DNA of 31,669 nucleotides from QYOJ01 sp964642545. GTDB taxonomy: Bacteria; Bacteroidota; Bacteroidia; Bacteroidales; FEN-979. The notes below the pieces were generated by a model that saw nothing but the letters and a program-made list of their open reading frames with translations, was not told the DNA's origin and made no database searches. Every line of letters starts with the position of its first letter. Within the stretch, counting starts at the first letter, position 1. The DNA is taken from positions 1 through 31,669 of the forward strand of contig CAZXQU010000031.1 in the NCBI GenBank assembly GCA_964642545.1, in the 5' to 3' direction. Of the stretch, positions 6,999 through 14,933 are shown one piece after another. A program made the position numbers and the translations under genes.

Positions 6999-9383
6999 TT
7001 AAGGACTCACTACCCGGAGGCTCTTAAGCCTCTTCAATACCTCCTGGTAAGAATGATCAGCAGGATAGTACACCACAAGCTCCTCAGCGATTGGCCTGGC
7101 TAGTTCCAACTGCCCCAGCTCTCCATAATATGAAACCAGTGCGAAAAGGATGTCTCTGTCAAAGGGATGCAGTGTTCTTGCTTGCTCAAGAAAAGCTATT
7201 GCATCCTTGTAGTTGCCGGTTGAGTATAATCCAACGCCGTAGACGTAACTGTACCTGCTGTTCGCGGGATTCAGTTCAGCCGCCTGTTTCAGGTGCCCCA
7301 AAGCCCCTTCCGTTCTTTTGTTCCGAATAAGAAGCAGGCCAAGTGAGTGATGAACATCCGCAGAACCGGGATTGTATTTCATGGCTTCTGCCAATACCTC
7401 TTCCCCCTTTACATCCAGCTGCATCCGTCGGAAGAGGTCGGCCAGATTGATATAACTCATCGGAAGATAAGGCTCGATTTGAATGGCTCTTCTGTAATCC
7501 TTCTCCGCCTCAGAAAATTCACCCTTTTCCAGGTAATAATTTGCCAGGTTCATCCAGCTGAAAGGGTGATCGGCATTGGTCATCTCGATCTCCATATACT
7601 CATCAAGAACATTGTTGTACAACATCTTCTCCTTTCCATTGAACTGGGCAACAGCTCCCTGCGGCATGTTGCGGGCTGCCTGGGTGCGAATCAGTCTGAT
7701 CGGGTCATGAAGCAATGTTCGGTAGAGTGAGGTTTTCTGCTCCTCAGTCAGGTTGGTGCTGCCTTCAAACGCCCCAAACCGAATCAAAGGATCCGGATCC
7801 TTTAATCCTGAAGCTACGGCATTATAAATGGAGGCATCCTGGTAATTCGTAAGGTAATAGAAGGATGAACTTCTGACCATAACAGGCAGAGAGGTATCGG
7901 TCGCTAATTCAATCAGTTCCGGAAGCGCTTCCGGGTAATTCCTGCGGGCCTTCCAAAAAGTCTCACCGTAATGCGTACCGCGATCTTTTTTGCCGTACCA
8001 TTTGAAAAAGTAATCAGAAGCCATCTCATCTGACCAATTGGAAGGAGTAGAGAGGTTTTTATGGCATTTCGTACAAGCGCTTGGCGTCCCTAACCGAGGG
8101 GAGAGATCCGGACGGGGGTTACGCATGCTGTGATCGCGACGCGGATCCACCTGCATGTAGTTTCGTTCCGGCATATGGCACTCCACGCATAACGCACCGG
8201 TTGAGTTGTCTTTGTGGAAGTGATGTGCCTTGCCTCCGTAAACATCAGGTAAGTGACAACGATAACAAAGAGCATTACCCTGAACGTAAACTTTCAGGCT
8301 ATGCGAATCGTGGCAATCGGAACAGATCACACCCTTATGATACATCTTGCTCTGCAAAAATGATGCATACACATAGACCTCATCCTGTATTTGTCCGTCG
8401 GGGTAGTAGAGGATATCCTCAAGCAAGGAGGGCCTGTGGGAATCCAGCAACGAGTTGCCAAACGTGTAATCCTCATGGATCGTTGATCTTCTGGCATGGC
8501 AACGGGCACAGGTCTCCAGCGTTTTAAGTCCGTCACGTTTCACTGTCCTCTCTGCGACTTTGCTTCCAGGTTTGAACACCCACGTCCCATCTTCCGGATC
8601 CTTAAACCGGATGGCTAATCCCATATTACCAGGCTCCTGACTTGCGGGATGCCTGGCAGCTTCCTCAGCCCAGGCAATGTGAGCAGAGCCGGGACCATGG
8701 CATGCCTCACAGGAGACATCAATCTCCGACCAGGTAGTATTGTAGCTATTGGTCGCGGGATCAAAACTCTTCTTCAGATTGGTAGAATGGCACTCGGCAC
8801 ACATGTAATTCCAATTCTGCAATACCCTGGTCCAGAACAGGAAATCAGTGTGAGGGATTTTCTCATCTCCATAAATATGAAACCATCTCTGACCTCCCTC
8901 CTTCTGCGGACGGGCATCCCAGCAAAGTGGGAGGCACTGGTACCTTCCTCCCGGAAAAGCCACAAGGTACTGCTGCAGGGGTCTTACTCCGAAGACATAA
9001 TCGACCCTGAACTCCGCCATCTCCCCATCCGGGCCTTCCGTGAAGACAAAATATTCTCCATTCTTTCTGAAAAACCTGGATTCAACTCCCAGATGCCGAA
9101 AAGTGATATCATCGAAATCGCCAAGAACCGTTGTACTGTCGGCTATGTCCATCGCCTTGTCGTGATCGGAGCCCTCAAACAGCAGAAACTCTTTCTCGTG
9201 GCAGGATTTGCAGGCTTCACGGCCAACATATTGCAGGGAATCTATTGTTTGATTGTCTGTTGAATCAGTTTTGGAAGCAGTGTCGGAACAACTGATAGAC
9301 CAAATTGTGATACCTATGAGAAATCCTGATGGAATAAGGAGAGAGAGTTTCCGGGAAATATTGGAAATTAAGGTTTGGTTCAT
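6999..9383 (-). CDS. Octaheme c-type cytochrome lipoprotein with C-terminal TPR domain
   Basis: A 794-aa precursor with a hydrophobic segment and lipobox-like WSISC (Cys32), so probably a lipoprotein. Eight CXXCH heme sites: C58, C195, C225, C292, C354, C373, C399 and C437. The spacing and additional histidines resemble cytochrome c554-like multiheme proteins, so bis-His ligation is likely. Residues about 470-590 look like HEAT-type helical repeats (PVMVRSSSFYYLTN, DPLIRFGAFEG) and 595-790 are TPRs (WMNLANYYLEKGEFSEAEK and following copies). Similar heme-plus-TPR proteins occur in several phyla without an assigned role. It is divergent from the Rieske/cytochrome b operon and shares its 149-nt control region, suggesting joint control and a role in the same electron-transfer chain (inference). 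Confidence 0.9.
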   Translation of the reverse strand: MNQTLISNISRKLSLLIPSGFLIGITIWSISCSDTASKTDSTDNQTIDSLQYVGREACKSCHEKEFLLFEGSDHDKAMDIADSTTVLGDFDDITFRHLGVESRFFRKNGEYFVFTEGPDGEMAEFRVDYVFGVRPLQQYLVAFPGGRYQCLPLCWDARPQKEGGQRWFHIYGDEKIPHTDFLFWTRVLQNWNYMCAECHSTNLKKSFDPATNSYNTTWSEIDVSCEACHGPGSAHIAWAEEAARHPASQEPGNMGLAIRFKDPEDGTWVFKPGSKVAERTVKRDGLKTLETCARCHARRSTIHEDYTFGNSLLDSHRPSLLEDILYYPDGQIQDEVYVYASFLQSKMYHKGVICSDCHDSHSLKVYVQGNALCYRCHLPDVYGGKAHHFHKDNSTGALCVECHMPERNYMQVDPRRDHSMRNPRPDLSPRLGTPSACTKCHKNLSTPSNWSDEMASDYFFKWYGKKDRGTHYGETFWKARRNYPEALPELIELATDTSLPVMVRSSSFYYLTNYQDASIYNAVASGLKDPDPLIRFGAFEGSTNLTEEQKTSLYRTLLHDPIRLIRTQAARNMPQGAVAQFNGKEKMLYNNVLDEYMEIEMTNADHPFSWMNLANYYLEKGEFSEAEKDYRRAIQIEPYLPMSYINLADLFRRMQLDVKGEEVLAEAMKYNPGSADVHHSLGLLLIRNKRTEGALGHLKQAAELNPANSRYSYVYGVGLYSTGNYKDAIAFLEQARTLHPFDRDILFALVSYYGELGQLELARPIAEELVVYYPADHSYQEVLKRLKSLRVVSP

Positions 9384-9386
9384 ATT

Positions 9387-9419
9387 CCTCTAAGTCTCCT
9401 CTAACTCTCCTCTAAGATT
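9387..9419 (-). repeat. Three tandem 11-bp repeats in the leader of the octaheme gene
   Basis: On the minus strand the leader reads AATCTTAGAGG, AGAGTTAGAGG, AGACTTAGAGG, then AAT and the ATG. Each unit ends in TTAGAGG, a weak Shine-Dalgarno-like core, and the spacing is one DNA helical turn. The repeats sit on the mRNA directly before the start codon. Confidence 0.8.
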
Positions 9420-9448
9420 TTTGAAATGTTTTTCAGGAATTTTTACAT

Positions 9449-9468
9449 GAAAACATGAATATGTTTTC
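9449..9468. promoter_or_regulatory. Palindromic operator candidate between the divergent cytochrome operons
   Basis: GAAAACATGAATATGTTTTC: perfect 8-bp arms GAAAACAT / ATGTTTTC with a GAAT spacer. It lies just downstream of the predicted minus-strand -7 element (9482-9489), where a repressor would block that promoter, and about 43 bp upstream of the plus-strand -7 element (9511-9518). The half-site is not the FNR/CRP TTGAT or TGTGA core, so the regulator is unknown. Confidence 0.6.
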
Positions 9469-9481
9469 TAATGCTAGTTAA

Positions 9482-9489
9482 CAAAGTTA
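9482..9489 (-). promoter_or_regulatory. -7 element of the octaheme lipoprotein gene
   Basis: TAACTTTG on the minus strand, an exact TAnnTTTG match, about 99 bases before the ATG at 9383. The resulting leader would contain the palindrome at 9449-9468 and the three 11-bp repeats. Confidence 0.5.
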
Positions 9490-9510
9490 AGAAATTTTCA
9501 CCATTTTCTT

Positions 9511-9518
9511 TATGTTTG
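9511..9518 (+). promoter_or_regulatory. -7 element of the Rieske-cytochrome b-cytochrome c operon
   Basis: TATGTTTG, an exact TAnnTTTG match, 14 bases before the ATG at 9533, giving a very short leader. The two divergent -7 elements are only 21 bases apart, so polymerases on the two promoters should interfere. Confidence 0.55.
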
Positions 9519-9532
9519 CATAAAGAGATTCT

Positions 9533-10000
9533 ATGGAACAGGAAGAAGAGGAACCTAAAGTCTATTCGCGGAGACAGTTTTTCCGTCACCTCTCCTGGTC
9601 GGTGCTAAGTTTTGCCGGACTGGCAGCAGTCCCATTTGTCATCTCTTCTATCATTCCCCGGAAAGTCATCGAGAATAAGCGGGTCAAAATCGGGAAGCCT
9701 GGTGATTTTCCGATCAACCGAATGACCTATTTGCCCGAATCCCGTCTCTATATCCTCCGTGACCACAAGGGTATCGCAGCCATGTCGGCCATCTGTACCC
9801 ACCTGGGGTGTGTTGTGGAGCAAGATGCATCCGGTTTTCTCTGTCCGTGTCATGGATCCAGCTATAGCATTCATGGGGAGATAGAGAGCGGTCCCGCTCC
9901 GAGAGACCTCCCGTGGTACAAGGTTGCAGGTCTCCCCGATCAGTCGCTCCTGGTAAATATGAGCCAGATCGTTTCACCCGAATCCCGCTTCAAAATCTGA
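9533..10000 (+). CDS. Rieske 2Fe-2S protein of a cytochrome b/c complex
   Basis: A 155-aa Rieske subunit that takes electrons from menaquinol at the Qo site. Cluster box 1 is CTHLGC (C88, H90) and box 2 CPCHGSSY (C104, H107), with C93 and C106 able to form the usual disulfide. The N-terminus SRRQFFRHLSW followed by a hydrophobic helix (about 22-41) is a twin-arginine signal-anchor, the normal export route of a folded Rieske protein. It starts the operon: cytochrome b begins one base after its TGA. Confidence 0.95.
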   Translation: MEQEEEEPKVYSRRQFFRHLSWSVLSFAGLAAVPFVISSIIPRKVIENKRVKIGKPGDFPINRMTYLPESRLYILRDHKGIAAMSAICTHLGCVVEQDASGFLCPCHGSSYSIHGEIESGPAPRDLPWYKVAGLPDQSLLVNMSQIVSPESRFKI

Positions 10001-10001
10001 C

Positions 10002-11351
10002 ATGGCTATTCCCGAACTCCCCACCGGTAAAGAGAGCGTTGGAGACCGATTGAGAAACGTTTCTCAAAATTTCTTTCTGCACATCCATAACTCTAAGATT
10101 TCAGTTGAGACAATCTATCCAACGGCAACAATGGGATTGGGTGTTATCCTTACGACCCTTTTTGCCGTACAACTTATTACAGGGATGCTGCTAATGGCCC
10201 ACTACACCCCTTCTGTTGATGCCGCCTATTTATCTGTCAAGGAGATCATCTTCTATATCCCTGGAGGAAGGGTATTCCGTAATATCCACCGATGGTCCTC
10301 ACATGCAATGGTATTTATCACCTTCCTACACCTGTTCCGAACATTTTACAAAGGATGCTATTACGGTATCAGGAGAACCAATTGGGCAATTGGTGTCATC
10401 ATGCTTCTGGTGGTAATGATGATGAGCTTCAGCGGCTATCTTCTTCCATGGGATCAACTGGCTTTTTGGGCCGTGACTATCGGCAGCAATATTGCTGCGT
10501 CCTTCCGGGAATTTACAGATCTTATCGGCATCACTGTCTACATTGATCCAGGAGGTTTTTTCAGAAGGGTCCTTTTAGGCGGCCTGGAGGTCGGACAAGC
10601 TACGCTTACCCGTTTCTTCACCCTCCACGTGATCATTTTACCTTTTTCACTCCTGGTATTAATGGGCTACCATTTCTGGAACATCCGGAAGGATGGAGGC
10701 CTTGCCCGCCCCGTTTCAGCACCAGGGATTTCCTCCGAAGAGATCCCAGCCTGGCCAACAGCCCTCTGGGCAGAAGTCGCTATCCTTTTAAGCGTTGTGG
10801 CTATCTTACTTATTGTCGGAACCCTTGCAGATGCTCCTTTAAAGATCCTTGCTAACCCAAACCTGCCCGAAAACCCAGCCAAATCACCATGGTACCTGCT
10901 TGGAATCCAAGAAATTGTCTCCTACTCGGCTTTTATGGGCGGTTTTGTTATCCCACTGATATTTATTGTTTTTCTCTTTTACCTCCCCTGGTTTGATCAG
11001 ATGGATGAGGTCCATCAGGGCAGGTGGTTCAGTGGTAAGAGTGGGGTGAAAATCACCTGGCTCTCTACACTGATTGGGGGTAGCATCACAATTTTTCTTG
11101 TCATGCTATCTCTCATCATTCGTGTTCCCGGGCATCCGGGATCTTCCCTGTCGATCCTCCTCACCATGATTCTCAACCCGGGAACTCTGGCAGTCATCTT
11201 CTATTTTTTCTGGACTTTCCTGGTTTGGCGATTTACATCATCACGAAGGATGACGGTATTGGCTCTCTTTACTACGTTCATGACCGGATGGACCATCTTC
11301 ATGATCATCGGAATTTGGTTCCGCGGTGTAAACTGGCAATTTATCCTATGA
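10002..11351 (+). CDS. Cytochrome b (b and subunit-IV parts fused)
   Basis: A 449-aa membrane protein with eight or more hydrophobic spans. Heme b ligands are H96 and H110 (RNIHRWSSH..FLHLFR), and H209 and H224 (FTLHV..MGYHFW); the second pair is 15 residues apart, as in b6-type proteins, not 14 as in mitochondrial cytochrome b. The C-terminal half carries the Qo loop as NPAKSPWYLLGIQE (PWY at 296-298). In the classic PEWY motif the second residue is a glutamate; here it is replaced, as I recall for this bacterial clade. The gene overlaps the next one by ATGA (11348-11351), so translation of the multiheme cytochrome is coupled. Confidence 0.95.
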   Translation: MAIPELPTGKESVGDRLRNVSQNFFLHIHNSKISVETIYPTATMGLGVILTTLFAVQLITGMLLMAHYTPSVDAAYLSVKEIIFYIPGGRVFRNIHRWSSHAMVFITFLHLFRTFYKGCYYGIRRTNWAIGVIMLLVVMMMSFSGYLLPWDQLAFWAVTIGSNIAASFREFTDLIGITVYIDPGGFFRRVLLGGLEVGQATLTRFFTLHVIILPFSLLVLMGYHFWNIRKDGGLARPVSAPGISSEEIPAWPTALWAEVAILLSVVAILLIVGTLADAPLKILANPNLPENPAKSPWYLLGIQEIVSYSAFMGGFVIPLIFIVFLFYLPWFDQMDEVHQGRWFSGKSGVKITWLSTLIGGSITIFLVMLSLIIRVPGHPGSSLSILLTMILNPGTLAVIFYFFWTFLVWRFTSSRRMTVLALFTTFMTGWTIFMIIGIWFRGVNWQFIL

Positions 11352-13450
11352 AACGAGAGGAACGATACAGATACTACTTTGCTCAAGCTGCTAAATTTTC
11401 GGCTCTCGTGATCATCTTTGTGCTCGTTGCAGGGTGGATCAGCGAAGGTCTTTTTTCGCCATGGAGACAAGTACAGCGCGAATATCGAAGGGCATTAAAG
11501 AATGAGCTAACAGATTCCGTTGAACGATCTTTGCTGATCCCAGAACCTGGAGTTTACCAGGTCTCACTACCGGAACTGAAACGTACCGACCGCTGTATCA
11601 CCTGCCACCTTGCTATTGAAGGAGCCATCCTGGACTCATTGCATGAACCCTTTAAACCTCATCCGGGAGATCACCTGAAGCATCATCCGGTGAAAAAATT
11701 TGGCTGTACCATATGCCACGGCGGACAGGGTCAGGCATTGGATAAGTTGAATGCCTTTGCTCAAAATCCGAAAAATGAATGGGATCAACCCATTTTGGAG
11801 CCCCCGTTTATAGAATCCTCCTGCGGAAAATGCCATTTGTCCCTTTATTCTGTTGATTCAATGCCGACAGGTAGCAGCGTACTGGATCAGGGGCGAACAA
11901 TTTTTCTTCAAGAGGGATGTCTTGGTTGTCACAAAGCACGTGGTGTAGGTGGAATTCTTGGCCCCGATCTGACCGCCCAGGGTGACAAATCAAAGCATGA
12001 GTACAACTTCCGCAACATCAAGGAAAAACAGACAATCTCTAACTGGCTGGAACAGCATTTTATTGATCCGGAAATGGTTTCACCCGGGTCTAGGATGCTA
12101 CACTATGATTTGCCAAAGTCTGATCTGGAGGCGCTGGCCACACTCGTAATGGGACTTTCCGATCCTAAAATTCCCTTTGAATATATCGGGCTGAATGTCC
12201 TGAACGAGCTAAAAGGTGTTCGTCCTGAATTGGATGGCACATCTCTTTATGGAATGACCTGTTCATCATGCCATGGTTCGAACAAAGAGGGAAAACCCTA
12301 TACAGAATTCAAATCAGGAGCTCCCGCTATCGGAAAAACCGGCTTTCTCGCTATTGCTTCGCCTCAGTATATTTCAATGATACTGGATTATGGGCGCACC
12401 AGTCAGTTAATGACCTCCTGGGCACCTGATTTTTCAGGATTATCAGCATCCGAAGTGAAGAGACTGAATGATTTCGTTCGATCATGCAGAGCCGCTAATT
12501 CAAGATGGGGTAACACTGCAAAACTGGTGAGGAGAGGAACAGGGTCGGGATCATCAGGAGGATCATTATTTAACAGCCACTGTAAGACGTGCCATGGAGC
12601 AAATGCGAAGGGTGATCTGGCCATCGGCTTCAACAATCCTGATTTCTTTCGGGCAGCCTCATTGGAATACATTTACTTCACGCTCTTCAGAGGGCGGATG
12701 AACACTGCCATGCCGTCATGGTCGATGCTGGATGATCAGAAGATGGCAGATTTGCTTGGATATATTGCTCAGGGCTCAGGGATCAGGGCTCAGAATTCCT
12801 CACATCAGGCATCAGATATCCGGCATCAGGCATCCCAAATCACGGATCCCAGATCACGAATTACGGATCGCACTTCAGGCGCTGAGCGCTTCCATTACCT
12901 CTGCTCCCGCTGCCATGGAGAGTACGGTGAAGGGGCTACCGGCCCGGCAATTCTTAACAGTGATTTCCTCCAAACAGCGGATGATCATTTTCTATACCAG
13001 ACCATCTCAAGTGGAAGGACTCACACCCCTATGCATGGCTGGATCAGGCCGGGAAGCCAGGAGGGAGGGGTCCAACCTGAAGAGATCCAAGAGATCATCT
13101 CCTTCATGAGATCCTGTACGGATTCAATCTGGGGGTACATCTATCCCGGCCCAACCCTGGGAAATAAGTTGGCAGGAAAAGATCTTTTCGGGGAACTGTG
13201 TGCGGAGTGTCACGGCACCCATGGAACCGGGTTGAAAGCACCAAGCCTCAATGACCAGGTATTCCTCAATGCAGCTACAAACGGTTTCCTGTTGGCGACC
13301 ATTACGTTGGGACGTACAGGGACGGAGATGCCTTCATGGGGATATACAACGGATCATCATACGGCATTTACAGCACAACAACGAAAGGACCTGGTTGCAT
13401 TTATCAGGTCGTGGCAGACGGTTCATCTTCCATTGAGGGTTTACGAGTGA
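11348..13450 (+). CDS. Membrane-anchored octaheme cytochrome c of the Rieske/cytochrome b complex
   Basis: A 700-aa protein with one N-terminal membrane anchor (about 17-32) and eight CXXCH sites: C83, C120, C159, C191, C305, C412, C519 and C618. The first three form a compact triheme head with nearby histidines; the next is a mono-heme domain, and the last four are serial class-I-like domains sharing a GR-x4-M-(P/H/T)-(S/G)-W motif whose methionines (355, 455, 562, 661) are the likely distal ligands. The start at 11348 gives the ATGA overlap with cytochrome b; a 41-codon in-frame extension upstream lies inside cytochrome b and is rejected. Residues about 474-511, between the sixth and seventh hemes, are encoded by a heptamer array (12767-12878). 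It presumably takes the place of cytochrome c1/f and passes electrons to a periplasmic acceptor. Confidence 0.92.
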   Translation: MKREERYRYYFAQAAKFSALVIIFVLVAGWISEGLFSPWRQVQREYRRALKNELTDSVERSLLIPEPGVYQVSLPELKRTDRCITCHLAIEGAILDSLHEPFKPHPGDHLKHHPVKKFGCTICHGGQGQALDKLNAFAQNPKNEWDQPILEPPFIESSCGKCHLSLYSVDSMPTGSSVLDQGRTIFLQEGCLGCHKARGVGGILGPDLTAQGDKSKHEYNFRNIKEKQTISNWLEQHFIDPEMVSPGSRMLHYDLPKSDLEALATLVMGLSDPKIPFEYIGLNVLNELKGVRPELDGTSLYGMTCSSCHGSNKEGKPYTEFKSGAPAIGKTGFLAIASPQYISMILDYGRTSQLMTSWAPDFSGLSASEVKRLNDFVRSCRAANSRWGNTAKLVRRGTGSGSSGGSLFNSHCKTCHGANAKGDLAIGFNNPDFFRAASLEYIYFTLFRGRMNTAMPSWSMLDDQKMADLLGYIAQGSGIRAQNSSHQASDIRHQASQITDPRSRITDRTSGAERFHYLCSRCHGEYGEGATGPAILNSDFLQTADDHFLYQTISSGRTHTPMHGWIRPGSQEGGVQPEEIQEIISFMRSCTDSIWGYIYPGPTLGNKLAGKDLFGELCAECHGTHGTGLKAPSLNDQVFLNAATNGFLLATITLGRTGTEMPSWGYTTDHHTAFTAQQRKDLVAFIRSWQTVHLPLRVYE
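12767..12878. repeat. Heptamer array inside the octaheme cytochrome c gene
   Basis: Sixteen 7-nt words (gctcagg, gctcagg, gatcagg, gctcaga, attcctc, acatcag, gcatcag, atatccg, gcatcag and so on). No word is strictly conserved, but ATC or CTC recurs every seven bases with one phase slip. It is read through in frame as a polar peptide (IRAQNSSHQASDIRHQAS...) in an interdomain linker. The longest array in the window. Confidence 0.85.
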
Positions 13451-13480
13451 TTGGCCGCAAACAATTAAACATCATGAATC

Positions 13481-14152
13481 ATGAAAATCAAACTTCTCTT
13501 TCTGCTTCTTATTCCTTCCATTTTAAGTTTTTCCCAGGATGGATTAAAGTCCATCACTTCCGAAATCAGTGTCAATCCGGCCGCCCTGGATTTTGATACA
13601 ACTCTGGTGGAATATACGGCAACATTACAAACAGTTGTAAAAAACACAGGTGCAGGGATATTGACAGTGAGTGATATCACCTCCAACCGTCCGGTTTTTA
13701 AAGCCTCCCCTACCTCTTTTACCTTGAGCAACAACCAGGAACAGATTGTGAATGTCACCTTCACACCTGATGATCAGGGTCACTTTTATGGGACCCTATC
13801 CATTATTAATAATTCCCCCACATCGCTAGTGGAAGTGATTTGCACCGGGGAAGGCAAATGGCCTCTGGGGCTTGAAAAAGTGAATCTGACAAGTAAGGCA
13901 TGTTCGATATCTCCCAATCCGGTCAGAGATAAACTGATTCTCTCTCTGAAAATACCAGCTGAAGCCTCCATATCAGTCAATCTCATAGATTTATCAGGGA
14001 ATAAGAGGGAATTGATCAGACTTGAACGGTTCGTCAGTGGAGTGGCTCAAATGGATTTGTCGAAATACATCCGGGATTTACCCAACGGTATCTATATCCT
14101 GGACATACAGGCCGGCAATGATCGGTTTGCGAAAAAAATGGTTAAGCTATAA
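13481..14152 (+). CDS. Secreted protein with HYDIN-like Ig domain and T9SS type A sorting domain
   Basis: A 223-aa protein: signal peptide (1-18, ending SFS), an immunoglobulin-like domain of the ASPM-SPD2-Hydin type at about 30-125 (NPAALDFDTTLVEYT, VKNTGAGILTVSDI, VNVTFTPDDQGHFYG), and a C-terminal T9SS sorting domain at about 142-223 (SISPNPVRDKLILSL, GIYILDIQAG, FAKKMVKL). It should cross the outer membrane by the type IX system and be anchored or released. It follows the cytochrome operon by 30 nt on the same strand and may be read from it. Its stop overlaps the stop of the converging GMC remnant by 11 nt. Function unknown. Confidence 0.85.
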   Translation: MKIKLLFLLLIPSILSFSQDGLKSITSEISVNPAALDFDTTLVEYTATLQTVVKNTGAGILTVSDITSNRPVFKASPTSFTLSNNQEQIVNVTFTPDDQGHFYGTLSIINNSPTSLVEVICTGEGKWPLGLEKVNLTSKACSISPNPVRDKLILSLKIPAEASISVNLIDLSGNKRELIRLERFVSGVAQMDLSKYIRDLPNGIYILDIQAGNDRFAKKMVKL

Positions 14153-14810
14153 CCTCCTTTTCAGGAACTTGTTCCACGGCATATTCTGCCTGAGCCGTGA
14201 TGGTAAAACTGGGATTCACTCCCAAATTCCCCTGAATAGCGGATCCGTCAACAATATACATATTTGGATAGCCAAATACCTGGAAATTTTTATTGATGAC
14301 CCCCTCCCCTATATTCTCTCCCATCGGGCATCCGCCGAGGATATGAGCAGTAGATGGAACATTAAAAAGGATCTCCATCGTTGAATTCTGGGCAATGCCG
14401 CCAACTTTTGCGGCATACCTGTTCATCACCTCCTGTCCGACGGGAATATAGGCTGGAACTCTTTTGTTGCCCTTGTTTTTTATCGTAAGCTGCTTTCGGA
14501 ACAATCCTTTTTGCAACTGCATCTTCATGGCATTGTCGACCGACTGCATCACTAAAAAGATGATGGTATTCTCTGACCATCTGGGATTCAGCATCATCCG
14601 AAAAAATTTCCATGGATGGATGATGATGTTTGCAATGAATTTGAAGGGCCGTAGCCAAACCGGATTGGCGTTTCCGAGTTGGTTCGAAGAGTTTCTCCCA
14701 GTCGGTTGCTCAATCCTGGCATTATCCTGTAAATATGCTTCTGGTGAAGGAGAAGCTTCAGGATGCCCAGGATGCCGCCGGCAATCACAAGACCTTTGGC
14801 TTGAAAGATG
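14142..14810 (-). pseudogene. GMC oxidoreductase remnant (5' and middle deleted)
   Basis: Two pieces of a glucose-methanol-choline type flavoprotein survive in different frames. Upstream piece (about 14810-14685): FQAKGLVIAGGILGILKLLL and RLGETLRTNSET, the end of the FAD-binding half. Downstream piece (about 14660-14142): HPWKFFRMMLNPRWSENT, then the GMC C-terminal domain with PSTAHILGGCPMG, the NMYIVDGSAIQGNLGVNPS segment and the final NPSFTITAQAEYA. The FAD dinucleotide fold and several hundred residues upstream are missing, and residues between the pieces are lost with a frame change. The homology stops at 14810, the base before a heptamer array. No intact start exists. Confidence 0.85.
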
Positions 14811-14852
14811 CCAGATCCTGGATGCTGGATATTGGATGCTGGACGACTGGTT
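14811..14852. repeat. Heptamer array at the truncated end of the GMC remnant
   Basis: Six 7-nt words on the plus strand: ccagatc, ctggatg, ctggata, ttggatg, ctggacg, actggtt. It separates the 5'-truncated GMC remnant from the promoter of the lipase pseudogene. Confidence 0.75.
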
Positions 14853-14880
14853 AATTATATTTTTGATTTTGATTTAATAA

Positions 14881-14912
14881 TTTGTAATTAGTCTAAATAC
14901 GATATATCTTTG
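14881..14912 (+). promoter_or_regulatory. Full Bacteroidota-type promoter upstream of the lipase pseudogene
   Basis: TTTG at 14881-14884, 20 bases, then TATCTTTG at 14905-14912, a near-ideal match to the -33/-7 consensus TTTG-N19-21-TAnnTTTG. Transcription would start near 14919, which excludes the in-frame TTG at 14910 as a start codon. Confidence 0.75.
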
Positions 14913-14933
14913 CAGTTCATTAAAAAAGAAATT

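Noticed and set aside
8081..9263. Plus-strand reading frames of 148 and 204 codons opposite the octaheme gene
   Set aside because: They are shadows of the minus-strand gene, with no domain or signal, and the CXXCH-rich minus frame is clearly the coding one.
11225..11347. Longer N-terminus of the octaheme cytochrome c
   Set aside because: The extra 41 codons lie inside cytochrome b; the ATG at 11348 gives an ATGA overlap and a proper membrane anchor.
13455..13490. Short catcatg/aatcatg repeat before the T9SS gene
   Set aside because: Only two similar 7-nt words; too little to distinguish from chance.
14910..14933. TTG start at 14910 for the lipase-like gene
   Set aside because: The TTG belongs to the -7 element TATCTTTG, so it would not be in the transcript.
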